In this document: piece by piece, positions 35,300-46,808 of the stretch
Layout of the letters: the number at the start of each line of letters is the position of its first letter
Numbering within the stretch: position 1 is the stretch's first letter
Source: Mytilus edulis
Taxonomy: Eukaryota; Mollusca; Bivalvia; Mytilida; Mytilidae
DNA: 64,000 nt
Direction: 5' to 3'
Assembly (NCBI RefSeq): GCF_963676685.1
Contig: NC_092345.1
Coordinates: 31,271,585 to 31,335,584, forward strand
Position numbers and translations under genes: made by a program
Notes under the pieces: model-generated
What the model was told of the DNA's origin: nothing
What the model saw: only the letters and a program-made list of their open reading frames with translations
Databases searched by the model: none

Positions 35300-38200
35300 G
35301 TTACACTACTACCTTCCATGCACTATTGCGTTTTGATTTTAATTTCTAAACTTAGAAAACGGTATATTGTTTTTGTCAGTGAAAACTAAACTGTACTCTT
35401 CCTCGACAAAACTGAAAACGTCTCGAATGTTACAGTAAAATGTTCTGTACATTAATAATTAAAATCTAAGTAAATTATGCATTTTGAACTGTAAATCATG
35501 TTATTAGCACTAAACACGGACTAGGAATAATATTCACTAAGATCTTCGTGACGAAATTTATTGCTGTTCATGTCTTATTGTTTGTTAAATCAATATAAAT
35601 GATTGTTAGCGACGGGGTGCTATAAATGTCAGACACAAACCAGTTTTACAGAATTATCATAGGAATCTTTTCCAAATCTAATAAGATATGACACCGAGGC
35701 TTCCGATTCTAACAGCGCCATTAATTACACACCTCTTCAGGGTCCTTTGTGCGCTTGTTCCTAACTCATGCCCTTGTTTCACACCTTAAAATGTAACACT
35801 TTTGTCAGATGACGATCCCCAGGGGAGATAAATATGGTTAGCAAAACAGTGTAGAGAAAATTGCAATTGACACCGATCATGAATCACAAGAAATAAGCTG
35901 AAATCGCTGAAGAAGAAAAAAGGCAAAACTATTGTTTATAGCTTCATTGTAAGAAATGATTTGAGACAGACAATACTCGTGCCGATACATTATCCAACAT
36001 ACTACATAAAGAGACGGGTCTGTACTCATGGTAATCAATATATTTATATTTTTAAAGTCTAAGTATGCTTTATCTTATACAATACAAAAAATAGTAATTA
36101 CATTCAAAATAAAATAAATTTAAACAACTAACTTCTACTAAAAATGGTAAAAATACATCAAATAATGATGACTATTAAATATATTACTACTACTTCAAAA
36201 TCTTAGATAATATGTGATAATGATAAATATCAAAAATAAATGACAAGCATTACTAAAACAAAACTATTATAATGATAAAAGAAACTTAATTATATGTATC
36301 AAAATATCTCTTAATATGTGAGTATTGATTTTTTTTTAAAGCAGTACATTTAATTCAACTATTTCGGCTCTTGTACATCCTTTGGCTTTCAAATATTTGG
36401 CTTCGAGCGTTGTTGATGAAGGAATATACATGTATCAAGAAATAAAAAAATATTGTGTTCATATTTTATCTTGAACTAAAATTAAGATAATTTGAAAGAA
36501 TTATTGAGAGTTCAATCTCTTCTTCTTTCACTTTAGCTTACATCAACATATAATCCATTACAAATAAGTTTAAATGCATTACAATAGTTCAATACCAAAG
36601 CAGCTATATATAATTTTAGAAAGCATCGACTGAATACTTTTTATGAAAAAATAGGTTTTCTCCACATCATTAAAGATGTCATTTAAAAAATAATAACATT
36701 GAAAAAAATATGAAAATATAATAAAGACTACACAACCGTTACGGGGATATGGTTAAAATTTAATGAATGTTAGCAAATATTTGGGTTTCTTAGAAATGAC
36801 ATTTCGGTATATAAAACATTTACCATTTCAAATCTTACAATTTTGACTTTAACTCAAACTTTAACTTTAAAATTTGTACTTGAAAAATAATCTTATTTGT
36901 GTCTGATTAAAGTCAAAATTTTGAATTCATTTTTTTAGAGAACAAATTATTAAAACATGTAACGGACGATAACAATTTTTTTTTTAACTTTATTTTTTTC
37001 AAATTTCAAAATGTTGACTGTTGTATTCGATATTCCCAAGATTAAAAAGATTTAATTATGGGTTAAGTTAAAAAAAAAAAAAAGAGTAAAAGTTAAATTT
37101 TCGACTTCGAAAAATGTTAACTGTTCGGAAATACCTATTATTAATCATTATGTTGCTTTTTTTCACAATGAGGATTTGATATTTTGATAAATTGCAAAAT
37201 GCCACGCAAAAATCGATTTAGAGAATACCAACATTGCACATTACCTCAACATTTCTATATCGAAGAATTCGACAATGTGGTTAAAACCAAGTATCTAAAA
37301 AGTAAAATCACAAAAATACTAAACTCCGGGGGAAAATTAAAAACGGAAAACCCCTCAAGAATATTTAAATCACAGTATCCAAAAAGTAACATATCTCGAA
37401 TTTGATATCGATATCTATTTAATATTAGTATTGTTGATTTTATCAAACATGTCAAATCTTTTAAAATGTGTTTCCTGTTTTGAAATCCTAGGTATGTTTT
37501 CGTTGGTCTTAATCAATAGATTTCAAAACTTCATCTTTCTGATAGTATCGGATTTCTGTTGAAAACACCCCTAAACAACTGAAAAAACATCCAAATTGTA
37601 TAAAAGAATATAACATTCGGACTCTCATGCCTTTTGATATTGAGAATCTAAATTTATTTTATTTGTGTTTTAATTAATACATTTTATACAACGCTGGCGA
37701 AAGCATTAGAACAGCATACACTGTTTAAACATTTCTATTTAATCGCTTGTTCTAGTTCTACAAACAATAAAATCTTTGTTCATCTTACGCACCAGATTTT
37801 CGACGAACAGACCTTTCGATGTACCTGTAGACTATATATATATACGACAAATTCTGTGCTGAAAACTGGCTCTCTAAAGACATCTATGAACTAAACTATG
37901 TCAAAATGAAACAAACAAGGGTCTCAGACAAAATTGTTTACTTCAATGCAGAATGATCAAAACTCAACGATACAGACAAACCTGTATCGCGAGGTATGGA
38001 ATAAATAGGTTAGAATAGAAAAGTTGATTTTCACGTATAAGTTACATGACAAGTTGTCCAAGCTTCTCCAAAATTAATCATATATATCCAAATATCAAAT
38101 ATACGAAAATACGAAAATCATAATGTCACTAAAATGAATTGCACATTTCGACAAAACTCGACTTGAATGAAGCAATCTTGCGGCAAATTAAACAGTCTCG

Positions 38201-39890
38201 GATCTGAAAAAGTAATCCACATCTAGATGCAGTATCTTGTATCAATCCGTTGATATCTTGTTAACGTTAGAAGAACAAAGACACGTCATGTGTAAATGCA
38301 GACCTGAGGAAGTTTAAGAACGGCATTATTCAATAATTGTTCAAAATAATCTACTAGGATTAAAGGAATATATTTTTTAGCAATAGATTGATGTTTATGT
38401 TGTCTTTAAAGTTTCAGACCGTAACGACCATTTCAGACTTATATGTTAGCAAGCAGCTTACTTTCATATATTAAATTTCATCTGTAGTATAAAATATTCA
38501 TCACTTATGCAAGTTTGTTTCTTTTTTAGCTTGTGTTAAAACTTTATTGTTATTTCATAGTGTTATTTGTTATAATTATGTTTGACTATTATTACAAGAA
38601 GATTTATTATTTTAAATGCTTGCTTTAATGGTTTTTGCTTTACTACACCAGCTCAAACGGCTTAATCGGAGATGAGATCATTACTGTGTTTTGCTAAAAT
38701 CTAATACACACAAAAAAAAAAAAAAAAAAAAAGTGACTTTGAAAAAGTTTTCAGAAATACTTAGTTTTATGTTTTAAACCTTTATTCCTTCCGATGTATT
38801 GCTCGACAATCGAACTGAACTTCAACTATTATCAAGTTTTAGAAAATGAAAATATGATATCATATCAACCTTGGATAACAGCAATATGTAGAAAAATTGA
38901 CCAAAACGAAGTTTCACAAAGATAACTGAATTATATGTAAGGCCTTACTAAAGGAAGGGCAACAATCTGGACAGATGCAATTTTGGATATTCAAATACAC
39001 AGGTATATGTACTACTAATCAGTCTAGCCTGCTGACCGATATAATTCACTGGATATTTACATTTAACCCTATTTAAAGATTCAAGTTAACTTACATTCAA
39101 ATCGCTGCATTTGCCAAAAATATTTATCTTAAAAAGATTCACTCCGTAAATTTTACTGACACCATCACGAATTGGTTGATCCATACTATGTGTCTTTGTC
39201 CAAACTAACTAAGGACATTTTTACCACGTGTTAGATTGTGGTTTTTCATTAAGTCGTCTGATCTTTTAATTACCGAACATGACTTATTCTCGATTGTGAC
39301 TGTTTAGCTGAGTGTGAATTCGCATTGCTATAATACGTGTCGCGGTACTTTTCTATCCAAAATTCATGTATTTAGTTTTAATGTTATATTACATTTTGTT
39401 ATTCTCATCGGATTTTGTCAAATGTCTTATCGTTTGTAGTTGTAAATCCTATTTTTTTCTTTTGTATTCGGGTGTTATGGTAAAGATAATTAATCACCCA
39501 GTTCATTTATAAGATTTTAATTTGGGTCAACTAATTGATTAGTATTGTAATTTTCATTGTTATTAATAAATGTTATATCAGTATTACAAACCTAATCTTG
39601 AATTCTATCCTAATTCTATCCTATTTTACGGAAAGTTTCAGAAATTAAAATGTGACGTCGCTAAGCTTATCGCTTTGGCTAACTCGGCTGTGATTTTTAT
39701 GTGCTGGTTTAGGTTGTTTTATGTATCCGTTGTTATTCCATAGTAAGTCACCACTTCGGTTTTATCATGTATATCTATTATATAGTCATTTTATAAAAGC
39801 AATACTGTTTGCAAAAGTATGAACTATTCTAAATAATAGTATGTTCTTATCCCGGGCAAAAAAAAACCTAACCATATTAGGCACAACTTT
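35300..39890. other. 4.6 kb AT-rich region, nothing recognised
   Basis: Very AT-rich, with stops in all frames and a 22-base poly-A at about 38709-38731. Short frames such as 37184-37405 have basic, low-complexity composition and no motif. Confidence 0.4.
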
Positions 39891-39904
39891 TTGGAACGTT
39901 TGGT

Positions 39905-40162
39905 CCTCGATGCTCTTCAGCCTTGTACTTGTTTTGACTTTCGATCTTTTTTCGTCTGAGCGCCACTGTTTAGTATTTTGTGGACGAAACGCGCGTCTGG
40001 CGTATTGAATTTTAAACCTGGTACATTTTGTTAACCATTATTCGTGTGTTCCTCTGTATCGTAGGTTTCCTCTTATATGCGTTTCCCTCAGTTTTAGTTT
40101 GTAACACGGTTTTGTTTTTTCTCAATTTATGAATTTCGAACAGCGGTATACTACTGTTACTT
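39905..40162 (+). repeat. Interspersed repeat, gacgaaacgcgcgtctggcg type plus tail
   Basis: atgctcttcagccttgtact and gacgaaacgcgcgtctggcg, followed by a tail (tttatgaatttcgaacagcg, gtatactactgtt). That tail is repeated at 40355-40517 and 42540-42850. Confidence 0.6.
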
Positions 40163-40354
40163 TCTTCCTTTGTCCTATATATTCTCCCATTTATTTGTAT
40201 TGTTGTCCTGTCATGTAATGTTGTCATTTTAATGTTATATTTAACATGGCCATAAAAGCGGGAGGTTTGGCATGCCGCAAAACCGGGTTCAACCGACCAT
40301 TTTTTTCTTAAAATGTCCTGTATTTAGTCAGTAAAATGGTCATTGTTATATTAT

Positions 40355-40517
40355 AGTTCGTTTCTGTGTGTGTTACATTTTAATGTTGTGTTTCTGTTGT
40401 GTCGTAGTTCTCCTCATATATTTGATGTGTTTTCCTGAGTTTTAGTTTGTAACTCGGATTTGCTTTTTTTCTCAACCGATTTATGAATTTCGAACAGCGG
40501 TATACTACTGTTGCCTT
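40355..40517 (+). repeat. Copy of the fcgaacagcggtatactac-type tail
   Basis: Shares ttttagtttgtaactcggat, ttatgaatttcgaacagcgg and tatactactgttgcc with 40020-40162 and 42540-42850. Adjacent to the Penelope-like tail at 40545. Confidence 0.6.
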
Positions 40518-40544
40518 AATTTACAACTGAAAACAAAATAACTA

Positions 40545-42300
40545 AAAGAGGGACGAAAGATACCAGAGGGACAGTCAAACTCATAAATCGAAAATATATG
40601 ACAACGCCATGGCTAAAAATGAAAAGGACACGAACCCCACTAAAAACTAAAGGTGATCTCAGGTGCTCCGGAAGGGTAAGCAGATCCTGATCCATATGTG
40701 GCACCCGTCGTGTTGCTTATGTTATAACAAATCCGGTAAATTGTCTAATTCGGTAGGTCACATTCATGAAAGGGAAGGGGATTGTAGTTACGACGTAAGG
40801 AACATATCCGATATCATTAGTGAAACGGTTATTCCATAACGGTCAACCAACTCGTGATGCCGTCCGTAAAATTTACGAAGAGATGATTTCAACTTCACCA
40901 TTTGAACTCTTGATTTAATAGATTCCTTGTGAGCAACAACACTCTATCAAGAAAATCATGAAAGGAAATGCAACCACGGGAATATCGTATCAATTGGGAT
41001 ATATATACACCGTATGCAGGTGCTGCTGGAATGTTGATACTTAGAAATAGAAAGTTCACAATTGGAAAGCTGATATCATTTCTTTTGTCCTAAAGTTTTG
41101 TTTTCAATCGACCCTCATTATCAATTTCTAGATGTAAGTCAAGATATGAGGCCGACTAAACTGTATCTGTTGTATCCTTTATCGCTAGTTCAATGGGATA
41201 GATGCATTCGACATAGTCACCAAATTTTGAATTAGTTAGTGAAAGAACATCATCTATATAGTGGAAAGTAGAGTTAAAGGATATTGCTAACTTCTTATCT
41301 TTCTTCGTAAGAAGTTTCCTGTATGAAGTCAGCCTCATAATAATAAAGAAACAAGTCGGCAAGAAGAGGGGCACAATTCGTTCCCATTGGAATGCCGATA
41401 GTCTGTTTAAAAACACGTCCTCCAAACGTAACAAATAGGTTGTCAATCAAGAAATCAAGCATCTTGATAATGTCAGTTTCAGAGAATTTTTTGTTTGAAT
41501 CAGAGTGATCCTTTACAAAGTAGGATTTGTCCCTTCCCAAGACAAGATACTTGTATCTTCGTTGGCCATTATTTCTTTATAAAACAAAGCAATACCAACT
41601 CTTTCAATTTGTCTTTTAGTTTGGAATGTGGAATACTTGTATAAAGTGTAGAAAAGTCGAATTTTAATACTATTACAAGATGAAAGAGAATTGGAATTTT
41701 TAAGTATCCACATCTGATTCACGCCACCTCTAGAATAGGCAGTTTCACAATAACTTTGAACCCGTCTTTGATTGCTGATAAAATAGATGTTAATAATTTA
41801 GAAAGAGGTTTCGTGGATCACTTAGAAGACCCAGCAATATCCCGTTGTTTGTAAGGACACTGATTCGGTTTAGGTATTCAATACAGTGATGGAAGATCCA
41901 GTTCATCATCTTTGGTTGAAATTCCAAAGGAACATAGAACAGACCTACTGATTATCCAGGATTTCCTCTTTGGTAAGTGTCGTGAGGGTACATGTTTGGT
42001 TTCCAAGTGAATTGTCAATACCTAATTCGTTTATCAAGCAGTTAATGTAATGAGTTTTACACACAAAAACGATATTGTTTGGGGCTTTATCTGCGGGGAC
42101 AACAACATATTTGTCATGAAGGTAGGGTAAGTGTTTTGAAACATTAGGGTTTTTAAAGATTGACGTAGCATGGGCATCGATTGACCCATTCAGTTTCTTA
42201 ATTCTGATTTGTATCCAGAACCTCACTGCTTTAATCCATTCGGAAAGAGTGTCTACGTTTTCCTTCTCATGCTTAGCCCATTGCCTGGCATAATCCTCGA
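40545..42300 (-). mobile_element. Penelope-like retroelement with degenerate reverse transcriptase
   Basis: Minus strand, 5' to 3': HDKYVVVPADKAPNNIVFVC (about 42110); LSSCNSIK (41680); GRDKSYFVKDHSDSNKKFSE (41540); GGRVFKQTIGIPMGTNCAPL with LADLFLYYYEADF (41400); FHYIDDVLSLTNSKFGDYVE (41260); FPIVNF and AAPAYGVYISQLIRYSR-like sequence (41060-40985). Then comes a non-coding tail to 40545. GIPMGTNCAPL and the YIDD catalytic box are typical of Penelope-like RTs. At least three frameshifts make it inactive. No GIY-YIG domain was found. Confidence 0.88.
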
Positions 42301-42539
42301 CTGAATAAATAGGCGTCCACCAAATGAAATAAGAATCTTATTAATACAAGAGTGCACACGCTGAAATGTCTCTCCTATTCTAATTATCATCGAATGCATA
42401 TTGGAAGTCAAAATTATGAAGATTTAACTAAGTATATACTAGTATATCACGTAAACTTAACATCATTAATTTTCAGTAACAAGGGTATCAGTGTAAGAAA
42501 ACCCAGACAAACATGTATGAAATTTGTTATAAAATAATC

Positions 42540-42850
42540 CGTTTCTATGTATGTTGGAGTTTGTTTTAGTTGCAGTTCAGGGTTTCTGTTGTATCGTTTT
42601 GTTCCTCTTATATTTGATGTGTTTCACTCGGTTATGGTTTGTGACACGACAGTGGCGGATCCAGAACTTTTCCTAAAGGGGGCCACTGACTGACCTAAGG
42701 AGGGGGGCTCCAGTCATGCTTCAATGATTCCCTATATAATCAACCAAATTTTTCCCACAAAAGGGGGGCCCCCTTGGATCCGCCTATGCACGATTTGTTG
42801 TCACTGAATCGATTTATGATAATGGAACTGCGGAATACTACTATTGCCTT
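42540..42850 (+). repeat. Tail repeat split by an hAT-like element
   Basis: Third copy of the tail type seen at 40355-40517 (gtttctgttgtatcgttttg, atcgatttatgataatggaa, gaatactactattgcc), interrupted at 42650-42788. Confidence 0.6.
42650..42788. mobile_element. hAT-like MITE, 139 bp
   Basis: Left end CAGTGGCGGATCCAG, right end reversed CATAGGCGGATCCAAG. CACGA occurs on both sides, and the flanks are continuous tail-repeat sequence. CAGTGGCGGATC is a common hAT-type terminus. Confidence 0.7.
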
Positions 42851-42859
42851 CATAAACAA

Positions 42860-44490
42860 TCATGTCATACCCCATATATAGTGACCCATCACTAACATTT
42901 ACCGAGAAACAAAATAAACCACAAAAAGATCATATTGACATATGATCCATAAAAATGAGGAAAAAGTCATATGAACCTTGCCAGACAGACATGTTATTTT
43001 ATATAATTATTGCATACGCCAACTATAATTGACATATTGCTTATAGCATAGATGAAGCTCAACCCTGACTGCAAAGGTTCTATGTGCGTTGTAATGGCTT
43101 TCACTCTTGTCTGATAATGACATGAACCAGTTGGTCATTCAGATGCAGATTGACAATCATGACAATTAAAAACTGACAATTAAAAGTTACTTAGCAATTA
43201 AACATGCTTAAAATCAGAAAGAAACAAAATCAAAATATGTATTTTATATTGACATGATTATAAAAAATAATATTTGTTTAGATAAAACAATATTACAAAT
43301 TATTCTCGAAAAGAAACTAATAAATGTGAATATTTTTCTTTTTTAGGCAAAACTTCTGTTTTGATCCTGTGTTTAAATTTTATATCAATTTAACTCTATC
43401 TTATAATTAATAATGTTTACTATTATTTATAAACAAGTTTATTGAAAATATAATTGTAGAAAACATTAAACAAGTTGAAAATATGTATGCTCCAAAAATT
43501 ATTTTCCATGCCTTGTATGTTTTGTTATTTCACTAAACTTCAAACTCTTTACAGTAATTATAAATTCATATTTCATAAACCACTTGAAGGAAATTATAAT
43601 AATTTTTGTAATTAGCCATAAAATATATAAAATTCATCTACTATGATTTAGTAACTAACTTATTCTGAAAAATGATTTAAAAAAGACAATTTCTCTTTTA
43701 AAACTAGAAAAACTGATGAAAAAAGGAAAATAATGTACTTTCTTACTATTTTTTCCCCAAATTCGACACCTTAATGAAGCATATCAAAGAAAAGGTGTAT
43801 TTCAGAAGCTCAAAAAGGTGCAATTCCCATTTTCAGGAACTAACAGGAACACAGTTTTAATGAAATATAAAGACACAAGCCTAAAAAATACATTTTTTAA
43901 TTTAGTTCAATATTTCCCTCGTAAAATGCGAGATTTCTCCCATTTTTTTACCTTTCTGTTTGTCTGTCCAGTGCGCTAAAAATAGACATATATTAACAAC
44001 AGAAGGGACATAACTCGAGAAGACATTTAAGAAAATCTATTATGCTGTACTGGTCAATGAGATCAACAGATAAGAGATATGACTAGAGTTACTTGATTGA
44101 GTACAACACACATAAAACATCAAAGACAGTCAATTTGGTCATGGTTCTTTGTATCTAACAATAGAGAACAGTGGGGAACTTTTGGCAAGCTTCATCTATG
44201 GGTATTACATCTATGCTTATAGTATATAAGAAAATCATGACTGGAAATACATGTCCGGGAATATCGTATCAATTGTGAGATATATACTCCGTATGCAGGT
44301 GCTGATTTCCGGATTTCTAGACCATCTTATGTGCTAATCTATATACCTTTTTGTATTTCTTTGTCGACATATTTGTTTGTTTTTTATAATTTATAGTGAT
44401 CAAGATTATAACACAATGTTGACTACCGTACCCCTATTTGTGACATTTTCACCTATTATGTCTGTTTGTTTTATTCACATACCATTGCCA
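42860..44490. other. AT-rich region, mostly unrecognised
   Basis: Nothing coding. At about 44225-44310 the words cgggaatatcgtatcaattg and ccgtatgcaggtgctg match the Penelope-like element at 40978-41030 (same words, same strand). Confidence 0.4.
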
Positions 44491-44494
44491 TTAT

Positions 44495-44680
44495 AATGGA
44501 ATTTTATCTGACTGTCATACAAGTGAGAGGTTTAGACAGCTATAAAACCAGTTGAATCTACCAATTATAACATTAGACGATAAAAAAGTAAGAAAGATGA
44601 CAGTTGGTATCCATTCTTTTGGTGTGTTTGAGCTTTTGATTTTGCCATTTGATTATGGACTTTCTGTTTTGAATTTTGGT
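44495..44680 (+). repeat. Interspersed repeat, family B
   Basis: gactgtcatacaagtgagag, tataaaaccagttgaatcta, ttgattttgccatttgatta; same family as 27540-27750. Confidence 0.65.
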
Positions 44681-45399
44681 AGTTTGGTATTTTTTTTTTA
44701 TTTTTCTTTACATCAAATAAAGACATTATTGATCAGTCAAGTTTGACAGTTTGAACTAACATTGCATCAAGCTATTACAATTGTAATTGGAAGATGTTTA
44801 GCTATATTACCTAACAACGGATTGACAATTGATGAATAAACTTAAATGGAAATAATTTGATTGAAAGTTTCTAATGAAGCCCTTGATCAAGATAAAAAAA
44901 AAAGGCGGTTTTAAAAGGTTTATTCAAAGGATGAAGATAACTGCCATCACTTATTGCACTTGTGGCTGTGCAGTGGAAATGACAGAAGTTCTGTTACAAT
45001 AGCATCAAGCCTTACGCAATGCTGGTCAACAACCAAAAAGTATAGATTAATAGCAACGCAAGTAAAAAAAAAGATTTATAAGCCCCTTTTTGCTTGTTCT
45101 TGCTTCCAAAACCTATTGGGCTATATTTTTTTTTTTATCTCATACATTAATTCTAGACCTCTTCAGTCATGTGGAATAAGAACTTGAAATATGTTTGCAC
45201 CCCTTTACATCAATATGGATTGTATTCCAGAAATAACAGATATAAATTATTCCATATAAAATCAGCTGATTGTATGACATACTATGTCTATGAGCTACTA
45301 CAAATAGGAAAGGAATTATGAAACAAACACATTAAAAGGGAGACAAATCATGCAAATTTTAAGAACAGCTATATGATTAGAACTTTCTTAACTATTATA

Positions 45400-46206
45400 A
45401 CTAGAGGCTCTCAAGAGCCTGTGTCCCTCACCTTGGACTAAGTGCATATTAAACAATGGACACAGATAAATTCATAACAAAATTGTGTTTTGGTGATCAT
45501 GATGTGTTTGTAGATCTAACTTTACTGGACATTCTTCTTGCTTCAATTATCTCTATCTATAATGAACTTGGCCAAGTAATAACAGTGGAAAATACATGTA
45601 TGTTCAAAACATTTACAAAAATTCATGAAAAATGTTAAAAAATGACTATAGAGGGCAATAACTCCTTAAGGGGTAAACTGACAAGTTTGGTCATGTGACT
45701 TATTTGTAGATCTTACTTTGCTGAACATTATTGCTGTTTACAGTTTATCTCTATCTATTATAATATTCAAGATAATTACCAAAAAATGCAAAATTTCCTT
45801 AAAATTACTAATTCTGGGGCAGCAACCCAACAACAGGTTGTCTGTTTTGTCTGAAAATTTCAGGGCAGATAGATCTTGACCTGATCAACAATTTTACTCC
45901 ATATCAGATTTGCTCTAAATGCTTTGGTTTCAGAGATATAAGCCAAAATCTACATTTCGCCCCTATGTACTATTTTTAGCCATGGCGGCCATCTTGGTTA
46001 GTTGGCAGGGTCACGCCACACATTTTTACAACTAAATACCCAAATGATGATTGTGGCCAAGTTTGGTTAAATTTGGCCCAGTAGTTTCAGAGGAGAAGAT
46101 TTTTGTAAAAGTTAACGCAGGACGACGACGGACGACAACGACGGAAGACGACGGACGCCAAGTGATGAGAAAAGCTCACTTGGCCTTTCGGCCAGGTGAG
46201 CTAAAA
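45400..46206 (+). repeat. Modular repeat element, GAC-tailed, related to 30830-31920
   Basis: Head ctagaggctctcaagagcct and gtgtccctcac. Tail gacgacgacggacgacaacg, gacgccaagtgatgag, then agctcacttggcctttcggc and caggtgagct. The last part forms a small hairpin (agctcacttggcc/ggccaggtgagct). Internal frames are repeat-derived. Confidence 0.8.
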
Positions 46207-46622
46207 ACTGGTACTGTATACAAGTATTCTGTTTTTATATGTTTTTAATATTCCAAATAATTACATTTCAAGTAAAATTCACATATAACTTACAACATTT
46301 TCCAGCGTACTGCCGTAGTACTAATGTTCAATTACCAAACAAATGTTTGATATACATTATGGTTTTACTGTAGTTTTGAGTCTTGGCTCATATTGCTGTG
46401 TATATTTTGTGAATCACACTGTTTTTGAATCACACAATAGAGATGAATTCAGAGTATAGGAAATCAATTTATCTGGTTCGATCATTTATATTTAAGATCA
46501 AGCTATAAAAACTTAATCCAAAACGAAACAAAGGCAAATCATCCTTCCTTGGATTAAATAGCACAACCTGTACTGTTAACATTTCCTTAAACGTAGCATT
46601 TCTTGTAGTGAGTGATAGCATA

Positions 46623-46808
46623 CTACAACATGTACTGAGATGCTGACATCTCCACCAATGTAGATAGTAGACCAAGTCTTCCTTGCTGTGTTAATATGTT
46701 ACAACTTGTGCTGTACTTCATTTCTGCACAATTCTCTTGGGGTAGACATCCTTCCTTCAAATCATCCAGGAATCCCTTATTTAGCAAGGATAATGATGTC
46801 ACTGTTAT
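46623..46808 (-). CDS. Unnamed PD-(D/E)XK-like gene, last exon
   Basis: Acceptor atatttag before 46808; 61 codons then TAG at 46625-46623. In frame with exon 4 it continues the strand QETE into ITVTSLSLLNKGFLDDLKEG. It lies 3.5 kb from exon 4, across the intron holding the 1.9-kb repeat at 47464-49391. Weaker than exons 1-4 because it rests on phase, splice sites and strand continuity. Confidence 0.65.
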   Translation of the reverse strand: MTVTSLSLLNKGFLDDLKEGCLPQENCAEMKYSTSCNILTQQGRLGLLSTLVEMSASQYML

